64,000 nucleotides of DNA from Sphingobacterium sp. UT-1RO-CII-1 (GTDB lineage Bacteria > Bacteroidota > Bacteroidia > Sphingobacteriales > Sphingobacteriaceae): positions 62,001 to 126,000 of the forward strand of contig NZ_JAPPVJ010000009.1 in assembly GCF_026711005.1 (NCBI RefSeq), read 5' to 3'. Made by a program: the position numbers and the translations under genes. How positions within the stretch are numbered: the first letter of the stretch is position 1; each line of letters begins with the position of its first letter. Below the pieces are notes generated by a model. It was not told the DNA's origin. It did no database searches and saw only the letters and a program-made list of their open reading frames with translations. Below, one piece after another: positions 1-8,643 of the stretch.

Positions 1-1040
1 GCATTCTTCCAAAGGAGGTTTTTCAAGAAGCTTCTGAGGCAGTCATAGACTTTAACAACACAGGGTTATCTATTCTTGAAATATCGCACCGTTCCAAAGA
101 ATTTGAGGAGGTAGTAACTGAAGCTGAGGCTTTAGTGCGTGAGCTCTTAAATGTTCCCGAGGATTATTCAGTGTTGTTTTTACAAGGAGGAGCAAGTCAG
201 CAGTTTGCAATGATTCCAATGAATCTTATGCCAGAGGGGGGGAAGGCTGCGTATCTTGATACCGGCGTATGGGCATCAAAAGCAGCGAAAGAAGCTGCTG
301 TTTTAGGTCAGGTGGATATTGTGGCTTCATCTAAAGATAAAAATTACACATATATTCCAAAGAATTATAGGGTTCCTGAAGATGCTGCATATTTACACTA
401 TACTTCCAATAATACAATTTATGGAACGGAAGTGTTTGATACACCAAAAACAAATTTGCCTTTGGTAGTGGATATGTCTTCTGATATTTTTAGCCGAGTT
501 ATTAATGTCAGTGATTATGATTTGATTTATGCTGGTGCACAGAAGAATTTAGGGCCTGCAGGTCTAACGTTAGTGATAATTAAAAATTCCTTGTTAGGGA
601 AGTCAGGGAGGGTTTTGCCTAGTATTTTTGATTTTGGTCAACATGCAAAAGCCGGATCTATGTATAACACTCCTCCAGTATATTCTATTTTTGTATCTAT
701 GCTTAATTTACGTTGGTTAAAAGCTAAGGGAGGAGTAGGTGTCATAGAACAAGAGAATATTATAAAAGCTAGGGCGTTGTATGATGAGATTGATAGGAAT
801 TCATTTTTCAGGGGAACTGCTGAATTAGAGGATCGTTCGCGCATGAACGTTACGTTTGTAATGGATACACCAGAGAAGGAAGCAGAGTTTTTGCAATTAG
901 CTAAAGAGCGCGGTTTAATTGGCATAAAAGGGCATAGATCTGTTGGCGGGTTTAGAGCTTCTGTTTACAATGCCTTAACGATGATATCTATCAATGCGTT
1001 GATAGACGCTATGAAAGAGTTTGAAGAGAATAATAAGTAA
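1..1040 (+). CDS. serC: Phosphoserine aminotransferase, 5' end missing
   Basis: PLP-dependent transaminase of serine biosynthesis that converts 3-phosphohydroxypyruvate and glutamate to phosphoserine. The reading frame is open from the left edge (first full codon at position 3) and already matches the family at its N-terminal region (ILPKEVFQEA, then NTGLSILEISHRS), so only about ten residues and the start codon lie outside the window. The active-site lysine lies in YAGAQKNLGPAG (Lys codon 543-545), and the phosphate-binding GGASQQF motif is present. An ATG at 135 is internal, not the start. serA follows after 197 bp, so the two serine genes form one cluster and probably one transcript. The identification is secure. 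Confidence 0.96.
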   Translation, partial: ILPKEVFQEASEAVIDFNNTGLSILEISHRSKEFEEVVTEAEALVRELLNVPEDYSVLFLQGGASQQFAMIPMNLMPEGGKAAYLDTGVWASKAAKEAAVLGQVDIVASSKDKNYTYIPKNYRVPEDAAYLHYTSNNTIYGTEVFDTPKTNLPLVVDMSSDIFSRVINVSDYDLIYAGAQKNLGPAGLTLVIIKNSLLGKSGRVLPSIFDFGQHAKAGSMYNTPPVYSIFVSMLNLRWLKAKGGVGVIEQENIIKARALYDEIDRNSFFRGTAELEDRSRMNVTFVMDTPEKEAEFLQLAKERGLIGIKGHRSVGGFRASVYNALTMISINALIDAMKEFEENNK

Positions 1041-1237
1041 ATTTTGATGACGTATGTATATCCATGGTAATGAAATCATGCGGATTGTGAGTGGATATGG
1101 ATCAAGAATTTAAAGGATAAATTTAGAGCTTGTAAGCTCGATAAATAATGATCGGATTGCGTATACAGTACTTATGTATAGCGAAGCACAATCGCTTATA
1201 AGTATTCTATATTCTAGATAAAATAGATTATATACAT

Positions 1238-2185
1238 ATGAAAATATTAGCGAATGACGGTATAGATGCAGTTGGAAAGAGAATGCTCGAAGAAGCGGGA
1301 TTTGTAGTGGATACGGTTCACATACCGCAAGAAGATTTAGAACAAAAGTTGAAAGAATATGATGCGATAACAGTGCGTAGTGCAACAAAAGTTAGGCAGG
1401 CTTTAATAGATAGCTGTCCTAATTTGAAAGCTATAGGTAGGGGGGGAGTAGGAATGGATAATATCGATGTTGATTACGCAAGATCTAAAGGTGTAGCTGT
1501 TATTAATACACCTGCTGCCTCCTCACTTTCGGTAGCGGAACTGGTTTTCTCTCATCTTTTAAATGCTGTGCGTTTTGTTTATGATTCGAATCGAAAAATG
1601 CCAGTAGAAGGAGCATCTAACTTTGGAGGATTAAAGAAAAGTTATGCTAAGGGTATAGAGTTAAGAGGTAAAACTCTCGGTGTTATTGGTTTTGGAAGGA
1701 TCGGTAGAGCCACTGCACAAGTCGCATTGGGTTTAGGCATGGACGTGATTTATACAGATCTGTTTGAAGGGCCTAAAACTTTAGAGGTGAGTTTTAGTGG
1801 AGGTGTTGTTGCTGAGTTGCCTGTCAAGCAACTTAGTTTTGAGGATGTTTTAAAGCAATCTGACTTTATTTCCTTGCATGTGCCATTTTTAGATAAACCA
1901 GCAATTGGTAAACGTGAGTTTGAGCTTTTAAAGGATGGTGTTGGGCTTGTTAATGCTTCTAGAGGTGGGGTTATTGATGAGCTGGAGTTGATAAAAGCTT
2001 TGGATAGTGGTAAAGTTGCTTTTGCGGGTCTAGATGTATTCGAAAATGAACCTACTCCACGACAAGAAATTCTACAGCATCCAAAGATATCATTGACACC
2101 TCATATCGGTGCTGCAACAGATGAGGCTCAGGAACGTATCGGTATTGAACTAGCCACTTTATTAATTGAAACGTTGAAGAAATAA
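1238..2185 (+). CDS. serA: D-3-phosphoglycerate dehydrogenase, short form without ACT domain
   Basis: First committed step of serine biosynthesis: oxidises 3-phosphoglycerate with NAD. At 315 residues this is the short type, ending soon after the catalytic domain with no C-terminal ACT or intervening domain, so serine feedback through ACT is not expected. The NAD fold shows GVIGFGRIGRA, the substrate/catalytic stretch NASRGGVIDE, and the catalytic His region LTPHIGAAT. It follows serC, whose product uses the dehydrogenase's product. The D-2-hydroxyacid dehydrogenase family is broad, but the serC neighbourhood makes SerA the best reading. A strong terminator follows directly. Confidence 0.93.
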   Translation: MKILANDGIDAVGKRMLEEAGFVVDTVHIPQEDLEQKLKEYDAITVRSATKVRQALIDSCPNLKAIGRGGVGMDNIDVDYARSKGVAVINTPAASSLSVAELVFSHLLNAVRFVYDSNRKMPVEGASNFGGLKKSYAKGIELRGKTLGVIGFGRIGRATAQVALGLGMDVIYTDLFEGPKTLEVSFSGGVVAELPVKQLSFEDVLKQSDFISLHVPFLDKPAIGKREFELLKDGVGLVNASRGGVIDELELIKALDSGKVAFAGLDVFENEPTPRQEILQHPKISLTPHIGAATDEAQERIGIELATLLIETLKK

Positions 2186-2205
2186 ATCTTCCGCATGATA
2201 TAAAT

Positions 2206-2248
2206 ATGCGGCACAAAAGCTAGGAAAAGCTATTGTGCCGCATTTTTT
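2206..2248 (+). terminator. Rho-independent terminator after serA
   Basis: The arms ATGCGGCACAA (2206-2216) and TTGTGCCGCAT (2233-2243) pair perfectly. An inner AGCT/AGCT pairing extends the stem, and a T run (2243-2248) follows. It closes the serine cluster 20 bp after the serA stop. Confidence 0.93.
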
Positions 2249-2383
2249 ATATAAAAGACCAATGTTTAAGGTGTGTTTTTTTTAGAATGACTAAGCAAAT
2301 AATTACTTTTACAACATTCGACAGAGTTAGGTTACTTGTGTAATAAAATTTTGTACGAAACCTTTATCAACATTATTCATAGT

Positions 2384-3697
2384 ATGAAAATTTTAAAATT
2401 TGGTGGCACTTCTGTTGGTAGTGCCCCACGTATCAAAGGACTACTGGATATAGTAGATCCAAAAGAACGTCAGATTGTTGTTTTATCTGCAGTGGCAGGA
2501 ACGACAAATGTATTGGTGGAAATTGGTCAGGCGTTTACAGCAGGACTGAAAGATGAAGCTATTAAGTTGATAAAGGAGCATAAGGAAAAGTATGAGGGAT
2601 TGATAGCAGAATTGTTTAGTACAGCTGATGGTCTGCAAAAGGGAAAAAATCTGATTGATTATCATTTTAATTACATCACATCATTAGGAAATGAGCTGTT
2701 TACTACGACGGAAGAACGAGCTGTTCTAGCACAAGGAGAATTGCTCTCTACAGCTTTATTTCATTATCATCTTGAAGAAATAGGTGTGCCTTCCGTGCTA
2801 TTGCCGGCTTTGGACTTTATGAAAATCGATGAAGATAATGAACCTATCGTGAGTTATATAAAGGAGATGTTGTCGGAGCTGTTGGATGAATATCCAAATA
2901 ATATGCTATTTATTACTCAAGGGTATATTTGTAGAAATTCTTTCGGAGAAATCGATAATTTGCGTCGGGGTGGATCTGATTACACGGCATCGTTAGTAGG
3001 TGCAGCTATTCAAGCTGAAGAGGTGCAAATATGGACTGATATTGATGGTATGCATAATAATGATCCGAGGATAGTTAATAATACAACGCCTATTGCAAAT
3101 TTAAGTTTTGATGAAGCTGCCGAATTGGCTTATTTCGGAGCGAAAATATTACATCCTCAAAGCGTTTTTCCTGCTCAAAAATATAATGTGCCTGTACGCT
3201 TATTAAATACGCTAGACCCAAATGCGCATGGTACGTTAATCAGTAAAGAGGGAGGGGATAAGGGACAAATAAGAGCTATCGCTGCCAAAGATGGTATTAC
3301 TGCTATACACATTCATTCTTCTAGAATGTTATTAGCTTATGGTTTCTTGAGAAAAATATTCGAAATCTTTGAGCGCTACAAAACGCCTATTGATATGATT
3401 ACTACTTCTGAAGTAGCTGTATCGTTGACCGTAGATGATACTAAGCATTTAGAAGACATTATTAAAGAGGTGGAAGATTTTGGGAGAGTCAGTATAGATT
3501 ATAATCAAACGATAGTTTGTGTAGTAGGGGATTTCAGTGCTAATATGCATGGTTATGCCGCACGTGTACTAGATGCTGTTAAACACTTGCCTTTACGCAT
3601 GATTTCTTATGGAGGTTCTGATTATAACGTGTCCATCTTGGTTGATACAGATCATAAAGTAGAAGCTTTACGTTCTATACACAATAGATTATTTTAA
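2384..3697 (+). CDS. lysC: Aspartate kinase (monofunctional)
   Basis: Phosphorylates aspartate to open the lysine/threonine/methionine branch and peptidoglycan diaminopimelate supply. The frame is open from 2336, but the family begins at MKILKFGGTSVGS, so ATG 2384 is the likely start (437 residues). Visible signatures are KFGGTSVG for ATP/aspartate binding, GRGGSDYT-like LRRGGSDYTASL, and WTDIDG. The C-terminal third (roughly residues 290-437) has the length and pattern of paired ACT domains, suggesting feedback control by end-product amino acids. There is no homoserine dehydrogenase domain. lysA begins 11 bp downstream, so the pair is an operon dedicated to lysine/diaminopimelate. Confidence 0.93.
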   Translation: MKILKFGGTSVGSAPRIKGLLDIVDPKERQIVVLSAVAGTTNVLVEIGQAFTAGLKDEAIKLIKEHKEKYEGLIAELFSTADGLQKGKNLIDYHFNYITSLGNELFTTTEERAVLAQGELLSTALFHYHLEEIGVPSVLLPALDFMKIDEDNEPIVSYIKEMLSELLDEYPNNMLFITQGYICRNSFGEIDNLRRGGSDYTASLVGAAIQAEEVQIWTDIDGMHNNDPRIVNNTTPIANLSFDEAAELAYFGAKILHPQSVFPAQKYNVPVRLLNTLDPNAHGTLISKEGGDKGQIRAIAAKDGITAIHIHSSRMLLAYGFLRKIFEIFERYKTPIDMITTSEVAVSLTVDDTKHLEDIIKEVEDFGRVSIDYNQTIVCVVGDFSANMHGYAARVLDAVKHLPLRMISYGGSDYNVSILVDTDHKVEALRSIHNRLF

Positions 3698-3708
3698 TTA
3701 TATATTAG

Positions 3709-4875
3709 ATGTTGTTTGATAATCAACAAATAAATAGCATAAAGGGGTTAGAGACACCTTTTTATTATTATGATATGGCTTTATTGGAAAAAACATTGGA
3801 TAAAGCTAAAAATGCAGCAGATAAACATGGCTTTCATGTTCATTATGCTTTGAAAGCGAATTTTAATAAAAGAATACTCTCATTAATACAGAGCAAAGGT
3901 TTTGGTGCGGATTGTGTTAGCGGGAATGAGGTTTCAGAAGCAATTGCCACAGGGTTTCCAGCCTCTACCATTACTTTCGCTGGGGTGGGCAAGACAGATA
4001 AGGAAATAACAACAGCATTAGAATATCAAATTTTTGCTTTTAATGTAGAGTCTATCCAAGAGATGGAGGTTATTGATGAGCTTGCGGGGAGGCTTGGCCA
4101 TACTGCACGGGTGTCATTAAGGATAAATCCAAATGTGGATGCGCAGACTCATCATTATATTACTACTGGTTTGGATGAGAATAAGTTTGGTGTTCCGACA
4201 TCTGAATTGGAGAAGGCAGCTACAGCAATACGGGAGCTGAAAAACATTGAACTTGTTGGCTTGCATTTTCATATCGGTTCGCAGATTACAGATTTAAATG
4301 TGTTCAAGAGTTTGTGCGTTAAGGTGAACGAATGGAAAAACTGGTTTGAAGAACGTGGTACTGTTATTAAAGTATTGAATGTAGGAGGTGGTTTAGGGGT
4401 TGATTATCACAATCCAGATGTAAACTCAATACCTGATTTTGAGGCATATTTTGATGTTTTCGATCGCTTTTTAGAACGGACTCCAAGGCAAGAGGTGCAT
4501 TTTGAATTGGGTAGATCCTTAGTCGCACAGTGTGGTAATTTAGTTAGTCGTGTTTTGTATACAAAAAGTGGTGTAAAGAAACATTTTCTAATTTTGGATG
4601 CTGGTATGACTGAATTAATGCGACCTGCTTTGTATCAAGCTTATCATAAGATAGAGCGTGTATCGGATGAGAATGAAGAAGGGGTGAAACTTAATTATGA
4701 TGTTGTAGGACCTATTTGTGAGAGCTCGGATAGTTTTGGAAAAGAAGTTTCTTTACCTATTTCAAAACGTGGAGATTTAATAGCAATTCGTACTGCTGGA
4801 GCTTATGGTGAAGTGATGGCTTCTCGTTATAATTTACGGGAAGAGATTAGACACGTATATAGTGACTCTATATAG
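3709..4875 (+). CDS. lysA: Diaminopimelate decarboxylase
   Basis: PLP-dependent last step of lysine synthesis: decarboxylates meso-diaminopimelate. The Schiff-base lysine is in HYALKANFN near residue 48. Other family marks are GLHFHIGSQI, the phosphate-binding glycine loop NVGGGLGVDY, the ELGRSL stretch, the dimer-interface catalytic Cys motif CESSDSF and GAYGEVMASRYN close to the C terminus. The length (388 residues) is slightly short for the family, as is typical of the Bacteroidota form. It lies 11 bp behind lysC and is probably translated from the same mRNA. A strong two-way terminator follows. Confidence 0.96.
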   Translation: MLFDNQQINSIKGLETPFYYYDMALLEKTLDKAKNAADKHGFHVHYALKANFNKRILSLIQSKGFGADCVSGNEVSEAIATGFPASTITFAGVGKTDKEITTALEYQIFAFNVESIQEMEVIDELAGRLGHTARVSLRINPNVDAQTHHYITTGLDENKFGVPTSELEKAATAIRELKNIELVGLHFHIGSQITDLNVFKSLCVKVNEWKNWFEERGTVIKVLNVGGGLGVDYHNPDVNSIPDFEAYFDVFDRFLERTPRQEVHFELGRSLVAQCGNLVSRVLYTKSGVKKHFLILDAGMTELMRPALYQAYHKIERVSDENEEGVKLNYDVVGPICESSDSFGKEVSLPISKRGDLIAIRTAGAYGEVMASRYNLREEIRHVYSDSI

Positions 4876-4905
4876 GATGTTGCTTTAGTATATTATCACT
4901 ATTTT

Positions 4906-4943
4906 AATAAAGGGCGAGGACTATAAAATCCTCACCCTTTATT
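4906..4943. terminator. Bidirectional terminator between lysA and the 4959-5375 gene
   Basis: AATAAAGGGCGAGGA (4906-4920) and TCCTCACCCTTTATT (4929-4943) form a 15-bp stem with one G-T wobble and an 8-nt loop. The ends are A/T-rich on both strands, suiting the two convergent genes. Confidence 0.9.
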
Positions 4944-4958
4944 GTTTGTTATTAAAGC

Positions 4959-5375
4959 TTATTTCATATTTACTACTTGGTCAACAATATAGCGTGTATT
5001 TCCTCGCCAAGGTAAAGCCCCGTGGTATTCTTTGTAATGCAGGTCGAAAAACTTTCCACTATTTAGTTCTAACAATCTAAAGATAGAATCATTTTCTACA
5101 GAAAATTCAAACTGATTGCTAGAAAGTCCAGTCCCGATTTTTGTACTTCCGAATCCCTCCTGTATTAATTTGCCTTCATATGTTTTAAAAATATTTCCTT
5201 TTTTTACAGCGTAGTTAAGGTAGCCCGACTTTACACCTTCCCCAAATACAAAGTAATATTGATAATATACGTAACCAGTAGTTACTACGAGCAAAACAAG
5301 TACTAACCATGCAATTACTTTTTTTAGCTTTCCTTTTCTCGCTATCGTGTTTGCTGTTTTGTGTGTAGAAGTCAT
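4959..5375 (-). CDS. Conserved membrane-anchored protein of unknown function
   Basis: 138 residues with a basic N terminus and one hydrophobic segment (about residues 19-42, VIAWLVLVLLVVTTGYVYYQ), followed by an extracytoplasmic domain of about 95 residues. This fits a signal-anchor protein with its C-terminal part in the periplasm. I recognise the sequence type as a small protein widespread in Bacteroidota whose database name, 6-phosphogluconate dehydrogenase, appears to be a misannotation: there is no NADP-binding fold or catalytic motif here. It stands alone between the lysine operon and the ABC exporter. No function can be assigned. Confidence 0.75.
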   Translation of the reverse strand: MTSTHKTANTIARKGKLKKVIAWLVLVLLVVTTGYVYYQYYFVFGEGVKSGYLNYAVKKGNIFKTYEGKLIQEGFGSTKIGTGLSSNQFEFSVENDSIFRLLELNSGKFFDLHYKEYHGALPWRGNTRYIVDQVVNMK

Positions 5376-5469
5376 TTTATTTACGAAATTATAGTCAAAG
5401 TTATCCTCTTTTTATGAAAACAAAAAATAAGCCAAAGTTTAAATGTTATCTGCGAGTACTTTTTTGAAA

Positions 5470-6786
5470 TTAATTTTTGTATTTAAACCATTTTATTAGC
5501 TCTTTTAAACTAGCTTTTTTTCCATACATTAATATGCCTACTCGGTATATTCTTGATGCTGCCCATGTGGTTAATAAGAAGCCTGCAATCAATAATACAA
5601 CGGATATGACAATTTGCCAAGTTGGGACACCAAAAGGAATGCGAACAAGCATAGCAATGGGAGAGGTCAGTGGAATAAAGCTCAGCCATGTTGCAACAGC
5701 GCCATGTGGATCATTAACCAATACACCAAAAGAAAGTATATAGGCTAGGAGGAGGGGCATAGTGATGGGCATGGTGAATTGAGAGGCCTCGGTCTCACTA
5801 TCTACCGCTGAACCTACAGCTGCAAATAATGCGCTGTAAAGAAAATATCCACCAAGGAAAAATATAAAAAAGCAGACAAGTAGTTTGGTGATCTCTATCG
5901 ACTCTAAAAATTTTGTTGGGTTAATATCTGATGTAGAAGCTTTAATAGTTTCATCACCTAATGATTGTGAGTTTTGTGCTAGTTGAGAAGTGATCTCTTG
6001 CTGATCTACTAAAAAAGTTGTGGCAGCCGTAGTTAACACTAATGTTAGTGTTATCCAAAGTAGAAATTGCGTTAACCCAACTAACCCTATTCCAAGTATT
6101 TTACCCATCATTAACTGGAAAGGTTTTACAGATGAAATAATCACTTCGACAATTCTGCTTACTTTTTCTTCAATGATGCCACGCATAACTTGAGCGCCAT
6201 ATAAAAATAAAGATAGGTATATAAGTACAGCTAAGGCCATAGAAATGCCCATAGCAATTTCGGTGTGACTCTCTTTAGCCTCTCCTGTCTCTGATATCTC
6301 TTTTGCTGAGATATTTATTTTGTCATCAATTTCGCGAATGCTTTCAGCATTTAAACCAAGTCGTTCATATGCTTGGTTACGAATGAGTTCTGCCAATTGG
6401 TTTTTTATTTCTGATTGTGTGCTAATATTTGGTTTGCCGGCAGATAGTATTTCAATATCTTTAGAACTGTAAAAATCAGATGGAATAATTAATAGATAGC
6501 TGTTTTTTTCTCTTTTTTGTAAAGATTCTTTTTCTTTATCTAAAGAGCCTGTAGCCTGTTCGTAGGTGATGTTTTTATTACTGACTAGTTGTGAAATTAT
6601 GCTACCTTCCTGATCAATGACATAAACGTGTGCAAAAGTGTCTTCAAAACTTTTTTTTGTTAAAAAAAAGACACCTGCATACATACCTATAAAGAATAGA
6701 GGGACAAGAAATGTGGTTAGAATAAACGATCTTTTTCGTACACGACTAAGATATTCTCGCTGGATAATTAGAAATATTTTGTTCAT
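5470..6786 (-). CDS. ABC-2 type transporter permease, NatB/YhaP-like
   Basis: Membrane component of an exporter. There is an N-terminal membrane helix (about residues 20-42, after REYLSRVRKRSFI), then a large extracytoplasmic loop of roughly 130 residues, then five or so membrane segments in the C-terminal half, the ABC-2 layout of NatB-like permeases. GIIEEKVSRIVEVIISS is a typical cytoplasmic coupling motif of this group. The gene lies 5 bp downstream of its ATPase partner on the minus strand. NatAB of Bacillus exports sodium, but substrate cannot be read from sequence in this family; general export of ions or small toxic molecules is only an inference. Confidence 0.88.
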   Translation of the reverse strand: MNKIFLIIQREYLSRVRKRSFILTTFLVPLFFIGMYAGVFFLTKKSFEDTFAHVYVIDQEGSIISQLVSNKNITYEQATGSLDKEKESLQKREKNSYLLIIPSDFYSSKDIEILSAGKPNISTQSEIKNQLAELIRNQAYERLGLNAESIREIDDKINISAKEISETGEAKESHTEIAMGISMALAVLIYLSLFLYGAQVMRGIIEEKVSRIVEVIISSVKPFQLMMGKILGIGLVGLTQFLLWITLTLVLTTAATTFLVDQQEITSQLAQNSQSLGDETIKASTSDINPTKFLESIEITKLLVCFFIFFLGGYFLYSALFAAVGSAVDSETEASQFTMPITMPLLLAYILSFGVLVNDPHGAVATWLSFIPLTSPIAMLVRIPFGVPTWQIVISVVLLIAGFLLTTWAASRIYRVGILMYGKKASLKELIKWFKYKN

Positions 6787-6791
6787 ATATC

Positions 6792-7718
6792 TTAGTTTTT
6801 TTCGTTTTTAATTTGCGTTACTTTTTCAATGAAAATATCATGCATTGAAGGTATTATTTCAGAAACATGTGTAATTTTCGCTTGAGGAATAATTTCTAGT
6901 AATGCTTGATTTAATGTGCTGTCTTCTTTTAGCTTTATGATCAGTTCATAATCGTCCGTGAAGTTTGTGAATGAGCTAATGTCAAACTTTGAATTAGTTA
7001 GAATGGGGCTGGAAGACTTGTCAACTTGAGCAAGTTTTATTTTGTAGGATTGTGATTTGTAGGCGTTTTTAATTTCTCTTACTGATCCATCTAATATTTT
7101 TTTAGATTTATTTAATAGAGCAATGTGGTCGCACAGGGTTTCTACTGATTCCATACGGTGTGTTGAGTAAATAATTGTAGCTCCTTTTTTATTGAGCTCT
7201 AAAATTTCTTCCTGTATTATTTGTGCATTTACGGGGTCAAATCCTGAAAAAGGCTCGTCAAGTATAATCAGTTCAGGTTCATGTATAACTGTAGCTATGA
7301 ACTGAACTTTCTGTTGCATTCCTTTGCTAAGGTCTTCTATTTTTTTATCCCACCAACTTTCAATCTGTAATTTTATAAACCAAGCTTTTATTTTCTGCAA
7401 TGCATCTTGTTTTCTTAGCCCTTTCAATTGGGCTAAATACAGCATTTGTTCGCCTATCTTCATTTTCTTATAAAGACCACGTTCTTCGGGTAGGTATCCA
7501 ATGTTTTCAATATGGTTGGAACGTAACGGTTCGCCCCCAAGGTAAATAACTCCGGTATCAGGAGCTGTTATTTGATTAATAATACGGATCAGGGAAGTCT
7601 TTCCTGCTCCATTTGGACCCAGTAATCCAAAAATACTGCCTCTAGGTATATGAAGTGATACATCATTTAGAGCGTAGTATTGTCCGTATTGTTTTGAAAT
7701 ATTTCGAATATCAAGCAT
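6792..7718 (-). CDS. ABC transporter ATP-binding protein, NatA-like
   Basis: ATPase partner of the following permease. Walker A is GPNGAGKTS near residue 35, the signature is LSKGMQQKV, Walker B is LIILDEPFSGFDP, and the switch histidine lies in STHRMES. At 308 residues it has the C-terminal extension (after about 215) usual for NatA-type exporters, ending in the segment EIIPSMHDIFIEKVT seen in this subfamily. It is the first gene of a two-gene minus-strand operon; a candidate -7 box lies about 100 bp upstream. Confidence in the family is high, in substrate none. Confidence 0.93.
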   Translation of the reverse strand: MLDIRNISKQYGQYYALNDVSLHIPRGSIFGLLGPNGAGKTSLIRIINQITAPDTGVIYLGGEPLRSNHIENIGYLPEERGLYKKMKIGEQMLYLAQLKGLRKQDALQKIKAWFIKLQIESWWDKKIEDLSKGMQQKVQFIATVIHEPELIILDEPFSGFDPVNAQIIQEEILELNKKGATIIYSTHRMESVETLCDHIALLNKSKKILDGSVREIKNAYKSQSYKIKLAQVDKSSSPILTNSKFDISSFTNFTDDYELIIKLKEDSTLNQALLEIIPQAKITHVSEIIPSMHDIFIEKVTQIKNEKN

Positions 7719-7812
7719 GCAATAAGTTGGTATTAACGTTTTTAAAGTGTTGCTATATTAAATGTCAGTCTGTCGTTACTTGTGGTTTCTCATAAAATAA
7801 GTAAAACTCACA

Positions 7813-7840
7813 CAAAGTTACTTTTTTAACCTTAAATCAA
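7813..7840 (-). promoter_or_regulatory. Candidate promoter of the ABC exporter operon
   Basis: On the minus strand, TTG (7838-7840) and TAACTTTG (7813-7820) match the Bacteroidota -33 and -7 elements. The 17-bp gap is a little shorter than the usual 19-21. A start near 7808 gives a leader of about 90 nt. Confidence 0.5.
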
Positions 7841-7988
7841 TTACATTAGTATGCTCAAAATGTTTTTCGTTACATTATTTATTTTTTGTGTTGATACATA
7901 GATCTTAAGTTGCAAAAAAAACTAATGAAAAAGTTAATGGATTGGGTTGTTTGAGTAGAGAATAGTAAAGATGCTTGAGTAAAAAGAA

Positions 7989-8020
7989 TTGCTTTAAGCT
8001 GACAGAATTATTTACCTTTG
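7989..8020 (+). promoter_or_regulatory. Promoter of ysxC, predicted near-leaderless transcript
   Basis: TTG (7989-7991), a 21-bp gap and TACCTTTG (8013-8020) match the Bacteroidota consensus exactly. The -7 box ends three bases before ATG 8024, so transcription should begin at or next to the start codon. Confidence 0.65.
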
Positions 8021-8023
8021 CGT

Positions 8024-8641
8024 ATGATTATAAAATCAGCAGAATTTGTATGCAGTAATACTAAAGTAGATTTGCTTCCGGCAGCTACTCTTCCTGAATA
8101 CGCTTTTATAGGACGTTCTAATGTCGGTAAATCATCGTTGATTAATGCAATGACGAATAAAAAGGGGCTAGCGAAAACTTCTCAAAAGCCAGGGAAAACA
8201 CAGCTTATAAACCATTTTATAATTAATGATAATTGGTATTTGGTAGATTTGCCCGGTTATGGTTATGCGCAAACATCTAAGAAAAATAGGGGAGACTGGG
8301 CAAAATTTATTAAACAATATTTAACGAAACGTCATAATCTGCAATGTATCTTTGTTCTGATTGACAGTAGGCATGAACCTCAGAAAATAGATGTAGATTT
8401 TTGCTGTTGGTTAGGAGAACAGGGATTACCTTTCATATTGATTTTTACCAAATCAGATAAGCAATCGATAGTTAAGTCTGATCAAAATATGGCTAAATTT
8501 AGGAAAGCATTACTTAAATGGTTTGAAGAGGTTCCTCCAATGTATTTAACTTCTTCTGAACTTAAATCAGGGACAGATATGATTTTAGAAACTATTCATG
8601 AGATCAATACTGGTTTTGTTCGTCCAGTTTTAGAAAATTAG
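8024..8641 (+). CDS. ysxC: Ribosome-biogenesis GTP-binding protein EngB/YsxC
   Basis: GTPase needed for assembly of the large ribosomal subunit. G1 is GRSNVGKSS, G2 is in KPGKTQ, G3 is DLPGYGYA, G4 is TKSD and G5 lies in LTSS. The frame can be extended to a TTG at 8018, but that codon lies inside the -7 promoter box, so ATG 8024 is the start (205 residues). The usual family length is about 195-210. UbiA follows after 2 bp, indicating cotranscription. The predicted mRNA has virtually no 5' untranslated region, so initiation would not depend on an upstream ribosome-binding site. Confidence 0.95.
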   Translation: MIIKSAEFVCSNTKVDLLPAATLPEYAFIGRSNVGKSSLINAMTNKKGLAKTSQKPGKTQLINHFIINDNWYLVDLPGYGYAQTSKKNRGDWAKFIKQYLTKRHNLQCIFVLIDSRHEPQKIDVDFCCWLGEQGLPFILIFTKSDKQSIVKSDQNMAKFRKALLKWFEEVPPMYLTSSELKSGTDMILETIHEINTGFVRPVLEN

Positions 8642-8643
8642 TA

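Larger units (their letters stand above)
7719..8023. other. Divergent intergenic region (305 bp)
   Basis: Separates the leftward ABC exporter operon from rightward ysxC. No ORF or stable hairpin is evident. It holds a candidate promoter in each direction (listed separately) and is otherwise A/T-rich. Confidence 0.6.

Noticed and set aside
1110..1388. Minus-strand frame between serC and serA
   Set aside because: It overlaps the N-terminal coding region of serA, and composition is typical of an antisense shadow.
5477..5743. Plus-strand frame inside the ABC permease gene
   Set aside because: It is antisense to the conserved C-terminal membrane segments of the permease.
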